A DNA stretch of 64,000 bases from Hordeum vulgare subsp. vulgare (lineage: Eukaryota > Streptophyta > Magnoliopsida > Poales > Poaceae), in NCBI RefSeq assembly GCF_904849725.1, contig NC_058523.1, positions 201,837,689-201,901,688 on the forward strand, given 5' to 3'. The notes under the pieces were generated by a model that did no database searches, had not been told where the DNA came from, and saw nothing but the letters and a program-made list of their open reading frames with translations. The position numbers and the translations under genes are program-made. Positions 35,897 to 47,693 of this stretch are shown here, in pieces (positions within the stretch are counted from its first letter, which is position 1; each line of letters opens with the position of its first letter).

Positions 35897-37463
35897 ACTC
35901 ATACTTGTGATCTGCATTGGGTTTTGCATGAAGATGAATGGGTTATCGCAACACAATGCACGTAAGTATTTCCCTGTATTAAGAAACCAAGGTTTATCAA
36001 ACCAATAGGAACATCAATCCTCAACTGTCTTTAGCTGCTGCACATAAGAGAAAACAACTTGCACCCAGCGCAGGAAAGAGGGTTGCTAATCCCCTTGATC
36101 TCGTTATTTGCAAGCGATTGAGGAGTGTAGATAATTGTAGATAGTTGAGACTTGCAAAATAAAATAAAGACAAATAATAAAAGCGAGGAAATTATAAGTT
36201 CTCTAATATATAAGTGAATACACCCCGGGGCCATAATATTCGCTAGTGGCATCTCTGATGAAAGCAACATTTGGTGGTTATACATATTACTGTAGGGCAA
36301 TTGATAGAATAGCAGATAGTTATGCGGTTTTCACGCCAATCATCATGTATATATAGAAATCATGTCCATAAGCAAATAGGCTGAATCCTACCTGCACCTA
36401 CTACTATTAGTCCACCCATCGACCACTATCCCGCATGCATCTAGAGTATTAAGTAAAACGGAGTAATGCTTGGAGAACAATGGCATGATGTAGACAAATT
36501 AAACTCAAACAATATGAATAAACCCCATCATTTTATCCTTAGTGGCAGCAACACAAAGATGTGACTTGTCCCCTTCTATCAGTGGGATATAGAAACTCGT
36601 CAGGTTGAACACACTACAACTCACCTACCGCTGAAGAAATATGAAACTACTTAGCCAAAGAATTTCAATAGATTGAATAGATTTACAAAGCTATGATGAT
36701 CATGCGAATAAGAGTCATGAAACTCAGAGAAGATTCAAATAATTTTCATGAGTAATATGAACATAAATCCACAATTCATCGGATCCCAATAAAAATACCA
36801 TACAAAACAATTACATCACATAGATCTAAGCAAAGATGCAAAGATCATTGTATTGAAGATCAAGAGAGAGAAAGAGAGTTATCCATCTAGATACTAACTA
36901 CGTCCCTGTAGGTCTGTGGTGAACTACTCAGACATCATCATGAGGGCACCAAGGTTGATGAAGAGGCCCTCCATGATCGACTCCCCCTCCCACAGGGTGC
37001 CGGAATGGAGCTCCAGATGGGATCGCCGTGGAACAGGGACTTGCGGCGGGGTAAAATTGTTTGTGAATGATATTTAGGGTTTCAGAAATATTTGAGAATT
37101 TATAGGCCAGAAATCAGGGCAAGTGGGGCCATAGGGAGGCGCTAGGCATGACGGCATGACCACCCCCCTGGTCGCATCCTGTTGCCTTGGGGACTCCTCT
37201 CGTGGCTTAAGGGTTCCTCCCGAAGCTTCCGAATCTTCTTTTGATCCAAAAAAAATCATAATTGTTTTGTTGGAATTGGACTTTGTTTGGTACTGAGAAC
37301 CTGGAAAGCAAAAAACATGCAGGAAACTACAACTAGCACTAGGTTAATAGGTTAGTGCTCTAAAATAATATAAATTGGTGAATTGTGACCCGAAAAGTAT
37401 CCTAGAATGATACTATAATAGCATGGAACAATAAAAAGTTATAGATACGTTGGAGACATATCA
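35897..37463 (-). mobile_element. Solo LTR, TGATACGTCTCC family, inside copia integrase
   Basis: Reverse-complement start TGATATGTCTCCAACGTATC at the right end (37463). Flanks TGTAC at 35892-35896 and 37464-37468 form a perfect 5-bp duplication. 1567 bp, with no internal region. Its sense-strand end (CAAGTATGAGT) has lost the canonical CA. The copia integrase reading resumes on both sides, so this insertion is younger than the copia element. Confidence 0.8.
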
Positions 37464-37726
37464 TGTACGTAGTTGAGAACTCATGTAAGATACATTCTTC
37501 GTCAAGAGAAGTATACACATTAGTGTTCTTGAACTTCTAACCATTGTCACTCTACACTTTCTTGATCTTCACTTCAAATTGATTTTGGGCCTTCCGAGCA
37601 AAGTTCTTGAAGATCTTCTGTACCTACGACTTCTCATCAAGAAAGAATACACACGTAAATCTAGAAATATCATCAACTATAACTAGAGCAAAAGAAGAGG
37701 CATCTAGAGGGAGATTGAATGGACTA
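37464..37726 (-). pseudogene. Copia integrase core, broken
   Basis: Minus-strand translation shows SSFALVIVDDISRFTCVFF, which contains the first catalytic Asp region, and SDNG, the second, with stops in between. The adjacent sequence on its upstream side is LTR, so gag, protease and the integrase N-terminus have been deleted. Confidence 0.75.
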
Positions 37727-38158
37727 CTTGCCCAAATAAAAACTTAAACTTTTCCAAGTTTTAAAGGTTGGAAAATTTTAGCAATTCTATCAAATCTAGC
37801 ACACCCTACACATGCAAGTCTACGAGTCTAGCAACAGAAAGTAGTCACATGCAAGTTTAAGTGAAGAGTAGAGATTGGAAGATCAAACACATTGAAGACA
37901 TGGAGATTTTTGTCATGGTTCCGATAGATGGTGCTGTCATACGTCCACGTTGATGGAGATTTCAACCCATAGAGGGTAACGGGTGTGTGAGTCCAGGAGG
38001 GATCGACCCACAAGGGTCCATGAAGAAGCAACCTTGTCTATTCCATCATGGCTACGTCAACGAAGGTCTAGCCGCACTCGGGCTGGATCTTAACGAAGTA
38101 GGCCATATCATTGCCCTTACATACTTCTTGGTTCGACTCCACACAAGTTGGAGGCTCC
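37727..38158 (-). repeat. 5' LTR remnant of the copia element
   Basis: Aligns with 30138-30580, for example ATCAACGTGGACGTATGACA on the minus strand. It is the sense-strand 3' part of the LTR. It is cut at 38158 by the LTR of the next element. Confidence 0.75.
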
Positions 38159-39324
38159 TCATATCCCACAAGTATATGGGACCACGATAGTTTTCGAGGG
38201 TAGAGTATTCAACCCAAATTTATAAATTCGACACAAGGGGAGCCGAAGAATATTTAGAGGTATTAGCAACTGAGTTTTCAATTGAACCACACTTGAAGAT
38301 TTAGAATCTTTAGCAAAGTGATCAGTAGAAAAATAATATGATAGTTTTGATAGAAGTGGTAACAGTAGTAACAGTAATGGTAACAGTAGCAAATGTAACG
38401 GTAACAGTGATAGCAGTGTTGTGGCAGTTGTAACATCAATAGCAATACTAGTAACTTAGCAAACACAATATGTGGAAAACTCGTAGGCGTTGGATCAGTG
38501 ATATTCCTAGATAATATTCATCATATAACATCCACAACATAGGGCGACACAGAATTAGCTCCCATTCATCGATATAATGTAGGCTTGTATTCCGTAAATA
38601 ATCATAAGAGCTTATGGAAAAGAACTTACATGCCATCTTTTGTCCTACCCTCCCGTAGCGGCGGGCCCCATAAGGAAACTAAGGGACATTAAGGCCTCAC
38701 TACACCACGACACTCAAAGCAGCGTCAAACAATGTTTCGGTATAGGTCACCTAAGGCGACACAAAAGAGTTGTCCCCTATAGTCCTGTCAGAGAGGGTTT
38801 TTGTCGACAGAAAAACTTACTTCGACAGATAGTATGACGGTGTTGGTGAGATCTATGGCGACAAACATTTCTATACCGACAAACAACTCTATACCGGCGG
38901 TCGATCTGACACTATCCAAGGTCGTCAGATTTTATGACACCTTATCTACGCCGACGGTTTGTGTGATACAACATGTGCCGACAGAAAGTGCGACGACCAA
39001 TACTTCTACTGACACATTTGTTGCCAGGGTTCTACATTTCAGCACAATTGCAAATAAAATCTATTTTAACATTAAATCACATTCATAATATTTAATTCAT
39101 GTTCAATACACACTGCATATACAAACTATTGCACTCTTCTATTCATCACAAAATGTGATTCATCCATACATTCATTCAACATATATAAAGATTCATTTGT
39201 TTTTTCGCTCAAGTTAGGTACAACCATCTAGGAAATACATAAGTTGACAAATGAGACAAGTTACACAATTTGATGGTAAGATCTTAAGAGACCAAATGTT
39301 TGATCACTTGATCCTAAGATATAA

Positions 39325-39687
39325 TAGATTAGAAACAATTTACCTTGTCTTAGAGGCTAGATCTTTATCTGTACTAGCTCAAAAAAGCATGGAACAAAGT
39401 ATATTCAAAAATAATGTTGGACAGGGAAATAAAATTCATCTTTTTCCTCAAGCAACTACACCATGTAGTTTTGCTAGCATTAGTTCCATATTTCCATGAT
39501 AGTTGTTCCAGAAGTGCACAATGATGCTTTACTAGCTTGAAAAGAAACAACAGTTTCTTAGTTCACTCACATAGTACTGAATGCAGAATCAAACAAATTG
39601 GTAGCAGACATGCATCATTAACATCAAAGTACCATGTAGACTATTAGCATAAGAAGAATTTAGCTGCTATAGGTTTCACATAGTAAC
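39325..39687 (+). repeat. CACTA internal direct repeat, copy 1
   Basis: Shares long blocks with copy 2 at 40635-40947, for example AGTGCACAATGATGCTTTA and ATGTAGACTATTAGCATAAG. Divergence is moderate. Confidence 0.8.
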
Positions 39688-40634
39688 AATTAATTAAGTC
39701 ATATAAAGTTCACATTTTGGCTCTGTTGGAAACAAGCATCTGTTAATGGTCCACACACCATTAGTTGATGCTCTATAAATTTCCTCTCCTTCAATGACTC
39801 GTCCCTGGAAGTACGGGGGTAAAAACTTCTGAAAAGAGAATATACTATCACCAACTATTTCTATTGGGGATCGATAAGCTCCTTGGCAAGCAAATTTAAT
39901 TGACAACAAGGCAACGAGATGTCACGTTTGTCTTTGGTAGCATATATAATCAGAATCCAAAGAGCTAAAGCATACTCTATGTTACACAAATAACAATAGT
40001 AATGCTCTAGTGATGAAACAGATAACTTAAAAGCCATGCATAATTGGTGAAACTTGCATCAAAAAGACAGGTTTAGGGGAAACAGATTTCATGAGGTATA
40101 TATATTTTTATACTATGGTTTATCTATAAAGAATGCTTGATAAAGGTGGGTCCTTAATGAAGTCACTACTAGGTTCTCAAGGCTAATTAGTACCCTTTGT
40201 ATGGTGAAAGCATAAGAACTAATGAAGTCACAACTGTAAAGGCTATCAAGAAGCTACAAGTAACAATGGTCACCTTTCGCTGCTGGAGTCAGTTCTTTCT
40301 TCTATTTATTGATTTGAATGACAACAAATAATACCACGAAACATATACCTTTGACAATTAGACACCATCATGAATGGTGAGTGATTCCTGAACTCAATAG
40401 ACCAGTCTCAAATGACAATGTAACATGGAGCGACTCCAATTATTAGACACATTTGTCTGCCCGCACATCTCTCTTTTTAAGAACCTGTAGTTATAATATA
40501 ATATAAAATTTCAAGTTGTTAACCTAAGCATGTTTTCCTGTCAGCAAGTTCAGTAGCTCAATTTAAAAATTATGTTCCAATTGAGAATATTTGCTTATAC
40601 AGAAGCTGCATTTGTACAACTGGGCATATACGGT

Positions 40635-40947
40635 GTAGTAGATTAGAAACGCATTACCTTATCTTTCTGACTAGATCTTTATCTAGCCGCATTGGAAAAT
40701 AAAGTCATCTTTTTCTTCGGGTGACTAAATAGGGTAGTTTAGCTGGCATTAGTTCCATACTTCCATGATAGTTGTTCTAGAAGTGCACAATGATGCTTTA
40801 TTATCCTGAAAAGAAACAACACTTAATGCACTCGCATAGTTCTCAATGCAGAACAAATTGGCAACATGCGTTCAACATCAATATCAAAGTACGATGTAGA
40901 CTATTAGCATAAGCAGATTTTAGCCGCTATAGGTTCCACATACTAAC
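40635..40947 (+). repeat. CACTA internal direct repeat, copy 2
   Basis: Second copy of the block at 39325-39687. It is followed directly by the GC-rich exon-like island, which copy 1 lacks. Confidence 0.8.
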
Positions 40948-41107
40948 CTTTGCCGCGCACGGGGCCGCCACATGTGCCTCCGACTTCTTTTGCTTCTGAC
41001 GCTGGTATTGTTGATGGGCGACGTCGCCTTTGATGATGCTTATTCCCTGTCCCGTGCCCCGATTCTGCCGGTGGTGGTGCTGGTGAGTCTGCCCCACCCG
41101 CGTGTGC
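40948..41107 (-). other. GC-rich exon-like island in the CACTA element
   Basis: Unlike the AT-rich surroundings, this 160-bp stretch is GC-rich. One minus-strand frame is open for about 53 codons and rich in Pro, Gly, Ser and Arg. On the minus strand it ends CAAAG followed by GTTAGTATG, a good plant splice donor, and is preceded by an AG. It may be a leftover transposon exon or a captured host exon; I do not recognise the peptide. Confidence 0.4.
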
Positions 41108-43134
41108 TACTCCCAATGTTCAACAATGATTAACAAAGGTGCTCTTGCTGAATTATCTGGTGGTGGAGTAAAACTTACCAAAATACTTGTTGAACCTACA
41201 AAGATAATTGCTGAACCTACAAGATAATTGCTGAATTGAGTTGAGTAAGTTGACTTAAGTTGTCATGCTCAAATGTAGCAATGGTGATACAAAAAAATCA
41301 GTTAACTTTTCAACACAATTTAACTGCATTCAGATATGTTGATGCATTCAGCTAACTCTTCAACACAAATTCTGTCAACTTTTGAACAAAAATTCAGTTA
41401 ACTCTTCAACACAAGTTAATTGAATAGATAATTTTTAGTTAGAAAAATGTTGGATCTACTTCAGTAAGTGTCACTTTTGCCGGATCAGCTTTTGTAAAGT
41501 TCATAGTACAGTAATTTTCAGTTGAGGCAAACGACAACCTTCTCCAAACAAAAAACAAAGCAAATTTGGAAAGCATCACGGTGTTTATCTATGGCCAAAC
41601 TTAGTTGAATGCTGCACGTGTACTCCTGAACCTATACTTACCTCCTCCCATGCTGAATAGGCCATGTAACTGATGAAATCAAGTTGAATGCTGAATCTAG
41701 AGTGCTCGAGAATGCTGAATCACATAACAGAGCTGAACCTGTACTCTTGAATAAATCAAGTTGCTCACCTCCTTCTGTCTAATCACACCCTACCAAATTT
41801 CAATCGAAATGGTACAAGATGCCAGAGCAACACATGCACGACTGACTGTGAAATCGTTAAAGCTAAGACTAAATCCGGTGACTGTTTATCTATGCCCAAG
41901 GTTTAGGTTCCAGTGGGGCGAGGGAGATAGAGATAAGATGGGGTGGGGATTAACGGCTTAGCCAAATTTTTGTAGTTTTTGAGTCTCTCGAGCGCAACTT
42001 ATCCCATGTGGCCTGAAATAAGTGGGCCAGACCGAAACATATGCCGACACTCTTTCTATACCGACACATAATCTACCAGTAAAAAACTTATACCGACACA
42101 TAGTATTTCAACAAACCGGACATCCATTGCCGACACACAGATCGTTGGAAGACTAGAACAACATCGACCGTTAGTTTGTCGGAATTGTTATGAACATATA
42201 AAGTGTCGGTAATGTACACTTATACCAACAGATGCATGTCAGCATTGTGGTGTCGTGGTGTAGTGCATCCTTTTAGCACCTAGTGAATACGTGAACTCCT
42301 AATACTATGGTAATCACCCGAAAGAATCCCAATTATTGTCACTTTGGGGTATGCGGATCCTAACGTGTAGTAGGTGCATATAACTCGCAAGATCGGATCA
42401 GGAACATCGATATAATGGTGAAAACATAAACAATTCAGATCTAAAATCATGGCACTCGGGCCCTAGTGACAAGCATAAAGCATAGCAGAGTGATAACAAC
42501 ATCTATCTCTGAATATAGTGGATACTAGGGATCAATCCCTAACAAAACTAACTCGATTACATGATGAATATCACCCAGCTCTTCACCGACCAGCAAGCCT
42601 ACAAAGGGATTACTCACTCTCGGTGGAGAGCATCATGGAATTGGCGATGAAGGAGGGTTGGTGATGACGAATATCCAAGATTTGGCTCTCCGAAGCCCCA
42701 AATAGACTCGAGATTAGCCCCCCGATGAAGAACAGGAGGTCACGGCGGCTTCGTATCGTGAAACGCGATGAAACTTCCTCTCTGATTTTTCTCTGAAAAT
42801 AGGATTTTATAGTGCTGGAATTAGGGTCACCGAAGCGACCTGGGCCCCACTAGACACCAGGCCGCGCTAGGGGGCCTGGCGTGCCCTGAAGTCTAGTGGG
42901 TTGCTATGGCCTCCCCTCCGGTGGATCTTGGTTCCATTATTTTTTATATAATCTAGAAAAAATCTCCAAAAAGTTTCGTTCCATTCCAAGAACTTTTATT
43001 TCTACAAAAAACAACACCATGGTAGTTCTGCTGAAAACAGCGTCATCCGAGTTGGTTTCCTTCAAATCGTGCAAATTATAGTCCAAAATAAGAGGAAAAA
43101 CGTTAGGAAAAGTAGATACGATGGAGATGTATCA

Positions 43135-45235
43135 ACACATCGAAGCTTAACGCATTGCTTGTCCTCAAGCAATTCAGTTCTCAAACTGAAAGTAATATAG
43201 AAGAACTTTTACGAACTCTTTTGTTCTTGTTTACATATACATGCTTAGAGAGCACCCAAGTTTTCAGCATAAATCATCACTAATCATATCGACAATAACC
43301 CTTAGAAGCTGTATTAGCTCATATCAATGTCATAATCAACTAGCGAGCAATAATAAGATAACTCAAACATCAACACTTTGTCAAAACAGTCATGATATAA
43401 TATGACAATAATTGTATGTCGCTAGCCTTTCTGAGACTGCAAAACATAAATTCAAAGCACCTCCAAAGTTCAACTAGCGACTAGAAATTGTAATTCATGG
43501 TAAAAGAGAAGTGCTCTCAGGTCTGGTGCTTATTTGAGAAGGTTATAACTCAAAGTAATAATAAAATAACATGAAAGTAAATAGAAAGTCCCTTCATAGA
43601 GGGAAGCAGGGAGTTGTAGTGGTGCCAGAGCTCATAGCAAAAATAAGAGATAAATTATTTTGGGAGGTGCACCCTCACTGTCAATGTTACGACCAAGAGT
43701 TATCGATATATTTCATGCTAAAAATATTAGCGGCGGTTACCAAGCGGTAAAAGTAAAGGTTTACTCCCCCTCCACCAACAAACACACTCCACAGCTAGCT
43801 GAATACAAGGGTGCCATCCATACCAACAACAATCCAGGGGGGTTTGTTTAATTATTTTTGATTTATGATTAGGGATTGGGAGTCCCTCTTTACCAGCCCC
43901 TCTCTTGCAAGGACGAGTGAATAACACTCATCATGCGAATAACCCGCTTAGCATGGAACATATGGACCGCACTCTCTCGCTCCATGACCGGTCGAGGCAC
44001 ACAAAAAAGACGTTCATTTGAAATATTGGAGGTGACACATGCAAATTTACTTGGAATGACAGTGTAATACCGCATATAGGTAGGTATGGTGGACTCCTAT
44101 GGAATAACTTTGTTTTAAGGATTTTGATGCAAAAGCAGTATTCTCGCTTAGTACAGGCGGAGGCTAGCAACTAGGTTGGGCAGGGACCAGTTAGAGAGCG
44201 AATACGTTCATGAACATGCTTCATGAATAATCATCGTTGCATACTAGCATGAGTAGGATATAAACACCATGAACATAAATATCATGGAGGCTATGGAGGT
44301 TTTGATTCAATTACATGTGTGAACTACGCCAAGTCAAGCCACTCGAACTTTTAGAGGAGGATACCATATCATCATACTACATAACAACCATTTTAATGCA
44401 TGTTGACATCCAAGATAAATCATTATCCACTCCTAGCTACTTAAGCATGGCATGGAAAACTACAATATCTAATCGTCATTGCAAACATGTTTGGTCATAA
44501 TATGCTGAATCATGGATACCGGTCCAAACATATTTAGAAAAATAAAAACAAGTTGAGTTCATACCCGCTTGTCTTTGCCATAGTCACTTCATCAAATATC
44601 GTCATTATTTCATTTCACTTGCACGACCGAACGATATGAAAATAATAACAGTGCAGGAGTGCTATGGACTAAGCTAGAATCTACAACATTTTATTCATGA
44701 GGAGAAGACAAAGTAATGTGGGCTCTTCATTAGATCAATAACAATGTATATGAGAGCCACTCAATATTTTCATTGTGGTCTTCCCTTTGGGTAAAACTCA
44801 AAGAAAGGAAAAGAAATTCAGAGAAAGACACTAAATGTTTTTGGAGTTTTTAGTTTTTAAAGAGGAAAGCAAGTTAAATAAGAAAAACTAAAACGAGAAA
44901 ATTATTTGCACGGGAAGCTCCCAACAAGTAAAAAAAAGAAAAGATAAATCTTTTGGGTTTTTTTTAATACTACAACTAAATTACGCTAGAAAGAAAAACC
45001 AAAAAGAAGTGAGAAATATTTTTCGATTTTGTACATTTTTTTCAAACACTTGAGAAGAAGTCAAGATATAAATCTAACAATGATAGCACCATGCTTGAGT
45101 GTGAACACCGACAACTAGAATGTGTAAGGATGAATGTAAGGTCGGTGGGAACACGTACTCACCACCCATAGTAGCCGTCTGGCCTCATTTCAAAGTGTTT
45201 GGGCGGCGGCACGAGAGAGTCCACTCCTCGGGCTC
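43135..45235 (-). other. Non-coding 3' region of the Athila-like element
   Basis: AT-rich sequence between the accessory ORF and the 3' LTR, with A-rich runs at 44800-45060. No coding similarity found. On the sense strand the part at 43135-43200 precedes the 3' LTR and should include the polypurine tract. Confidence 0.5.
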
Positions 45236-46213
45236 CTACTCGTCCGCTGCCTGGGAGTTTTGGTAGGCAATAATGTTCTCATGCACGATCCTATATCCGT
45301 TTTTGGTAAAAGAATCAAACAAAGAAGGTGCACGCAATCGGATAATATCTTGGGTAACCTCACTAAAATCTAAGTTATATGGAATGTTATCAAAGGAATC
45401 ATCAGTATCAATAAATTGATGATCAACCATAGACTGGCAATCCAAATAAGCTTGTGGTAAAAGATAGTCATCTTGACGAAAAGGGATGTTAAAGCGTTTC
45501 ATTAAGCGAGTGGCATGAATACCACTATGGATTAGTCCCTTAGATTTGTTATTGTGTATATGTCGAACAATAGTAGCTCCCAAATTATCGGTACGATGAT
45601 TATGTATTGCTCGGCGCAAAATGGAAAGGTCAGGAGAGCCAAGGATACCACCCTTTCCCCTAGCAGTTAAGCACTTCATGATAAATAAAATAATATAATG
45701 CACTAAAGGAAACTGCACACACGTTGTTATGGCTTTCCACATTCTTCTTGTCTCACCGACTGTTAAAGTGAGCAGGAAATCCTCAAACTCAACCGGTTTG
45801 GGTTCTCTTAACTCCCCGTGAGAGCGAATTAAACATATCCCACAAAATTGAGTAAGCGGTATTTGGTGGGTTTTAGCATATATTTTAAATCACACTAAAC
45901 GTGGGTCATGCTTATTTAGAAAATAGAAATTTTGAACAAAGGAATTAGTGAGGGTATGGTATTGGACACACTCATGTGCGATGAAGTTGGTCAACCAGGC
46001 ATTTGCCATGAATTGCGCGAACTCATGGTGGAATCCGGCTTGTTCCATGAAAGGAGTGTGTGGGCATTCACACGACCGGACCTCCGTCAATCGTGGGGTC
46101 GTGAGTCGAGAAACAGATGACTCACCAAGAACCCCCTTGGCATTCTTCTTGGATGAACTCCTCCTGAAGAGTTTCATTCTCCAAGAACAAATTTCTGAAA
46201 AAATTTGGGTCAC
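45236..46213 (-). pseudogene. Accessory ORF of the Athila-like element, one in-frame stop
   Basis: A 325-codon minus-strand frame from 46213 to 45236 broken once by TGA at 45890-45892. It begins with a basic segment (RSSSKKNAKGVLGESS). A folded-looking region follows with HEFAQFMANAWLTNF, NSFVQNFYF, LTVGETRRMWKAITT, then GKGGILGSPDLSILRRAI and RLMKRFNIPFR. This resembles an uncharacterised protein I recall as common in Triticeae gypsy-type elements. It lies where an env-like or other accessory ORF sits in Athila relatives, downstream of the pol position. No signal peptide or membrane segment is seen, so an envelope role is not supported. Function unknown. Confidence 0.6.
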
Positions 46214-46559
46214 AAACTAAAGTTAACAAAACTTCACAAGAATGATAACATCTACTCATAGGGATGCCTAGTGCCTAAAACAAGCATTCAAACTACTTGG
46301 AAGTTCAATAATTCATCATGCAAGATCATCTACAATAGCACCTAGAGTAGCTAATTACTTCTAAGACAAACCACTAAAGTAAAAAAAACTAATTGGAGGA
46401 GTAGTGGAGTTACATACCAAGGAGCAATCCCCCCAAAACAGTTTCACAAACGGAGTTTCGAGCAAAGATACTGAAATCCACTTGTTTGAGAGCAAGAACA
46501 CGAGAGAGACACCTACAGGGATCTTTTTTCTGGAGGTGAGTGACGAAGTTGGATGAAGG

Positions 46560-46790
46560 AATAAGTGAGGGGACCCCCTGACGGGCCCACTAGACACCTG
46601 GCCATGCCAAGGGGCTGCTGCGCCCTTGTGTCTAGCGGCCACCAGGGACACCCCTACATTGTTTTTAGTGCCACATATTCTCAAATATTTAGAAACAAAT
46701 CTTGTAAAAATTTCAGGTCATTTGGAGAAATTTTATTTTTGGGAACTTTTTATTGGGCGGTGAAAAATCAGAAAACTGGATAAACATGAC
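46560..46790 (-). other. LTR-like module upstream of the accessory ORF
   Basis: Shares an ordered set of words with the element's own LTR at about 42835-43000: CCCACTAGACACC, then a hairpin partner GTCTAG, then A-rich text with GGAGA and GAACTTTT. In both places CCCACTAGAC and GTCTAG(T/C)GG can pair as a hairpin around a GC-rich loop. The module sits 350 bp upstream of the accessory ORF on the same strand. It may be an internal promoter derived from LTR sequence; that role is inferred. Confidence 0.4.
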
Positions 46791-46966
46791 ATCCATTGAA
46801 ATTAAATAAAAATAACAGGAAAAGTAAAATGGATACAGAGAGTTGTGCCTACTGAATTCATCAAACTCATGCCTCTTGAAAATGATTCATTAACAAGGCT
46901 GATTAAGTCTTATTAACAACCACTTGCAATTAGCATGATCCTAAAGAATTTTCATAAAACACTAAG

Positions 46967-47647
46967 TTACCTCAATGGGGATGTGCATATCCCCAACAAT
47001 AAGTATCTCATATTTATTTTTGATAGTAGGTAGAGGTAGTTGAAAACTTTCATTGGTGGTATTAGAGAGTTTTCAATAACATTAACACCATTCACGTGAA
47101 ATTGTTTCCTCAGAAAATGCACCGTATGTTCTTTAACATTGACATGACAATTAACCTTGCTTTTTTTGCAATTAATAACAGCCCCTCCAGTATTCAAGAA
47201 AAGTATACCAAGGATAATTGACATGTTGTCATCCTCGGGCGCATCAAGTATAACAAAGTCTGTCAAGATAGTAACATTAGCAATAGCAACGGGTACATCC
47301 TCACAAATACCAAGAGGTATGGCTGTTGATTTGTCAGCCATTTGCATTGAAATTTCAGAAGGTGTGAGTTTATTCAAGTCAAGTCTTTTGTATAAGGAGA
47401 AAGGCATAACACTAACACCGGCTCCTAGATCACATAAAGCAATTTTCACATAGTTACTTTTGATGGAACATGGTATAGTTGGTATTCGTGGATCTCCTAG
47501 TTTCTTAGGTACTCCATCCTTAAATGTATAATTAGCAAGCATGGTAGAGATTTCAGCTGCAAGTATTTTTCTCTTATTAGTGACGATGTCTTTCATGTAC
47601 TTAGCGTAAGGGGCCATCTTTAAAAGATCACTTAAACGAGTACGCAA
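46967..47647 (-). pseudogene. Athila-like retroviral-type aspartic protease domain
   Basis: 226 codons. The active site is LCDLGAGVSVMP, the DLGA form seen in Athila-type elements. The flap region and ILGILFLNTGGAVIN further on fit a retropepsin-like fold. It is out of frame with gag; the gag frame ends at 47694 and similarity passes into this frame near 47648. No polymerase follows: the frame ends at 46967 in sequence unlike RT. Confidence 0.75.
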
Positions 47648-47693
47648 AAACTAGCCTAAGCATTTCAGCAAAGCGTTCAAATTCTTCATCGTC

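Larger units (their letters stand above)
30122..38158 (-). mobile_element. Decayed Ty1/copia element, minus strand
   Basis: A copia order on the minus strand: a 5' LTR remnant at 37727-38158, integrase, reverse transcriptase, RNase H, then the 3' LTR from about 33450 down to 30122. The LTR remnant aligns with 30138-30580. The LTR contains repeated CTCGGT-GACCGA-type words, as in a common Triticeae copia family (perhaps Maximus). The primer site, gag and protease are missing: integrase passes almost directly into LTR sequence at about 37727. A solo LTR splits integrase at 35897-37463. Confidence 0.75.
38698..42265. mobile_element. Non-autonomous CACTA transposon
   Basis: Termini are perfect 16-bp inverted repeats: CACTACACCACGACAC at 38698 and its complement ending TGGTGTAGTG at 42265. 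Subterminal zones carry repeated ATACCGACA words in both orientations, the usual transposase-binding layout. The 3-bp flanks are CCT and CAT, a target duplication with one mismatch. No transposase frame is present. The interior holds a direct duplication (39325-39687 and 40635-40947) and a GC-rich exon-like island. Confidence 0.88.
38159..43134 (-). repeat. 3' LTR of the Athila-like element, split by CACTA
   Basis: Sense-strand start TGATACATCTCCATCGTATC at 43134 and end CTTGTGGGATATGA at 38159. It is interrupted by 38698-42265. An impure AACAGTAG-type microsatellite is at about 38350-38456. The first 180 bp at the left match the 5' LTR stub at 49137-49321. Confidence 0.85.

Noticed and set aside
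45236..46213. Envelope protein in the accessory ORF
   Set aside because: Position fits, but there is no signal peptide, transmembrane segment or Cys-rich surface region.
45932..46220. Plus-strand frames opposite the accessory ORF
   Set aside because: They are antisense shadows of a longer minus-strand frame with homologous-looking blocks.
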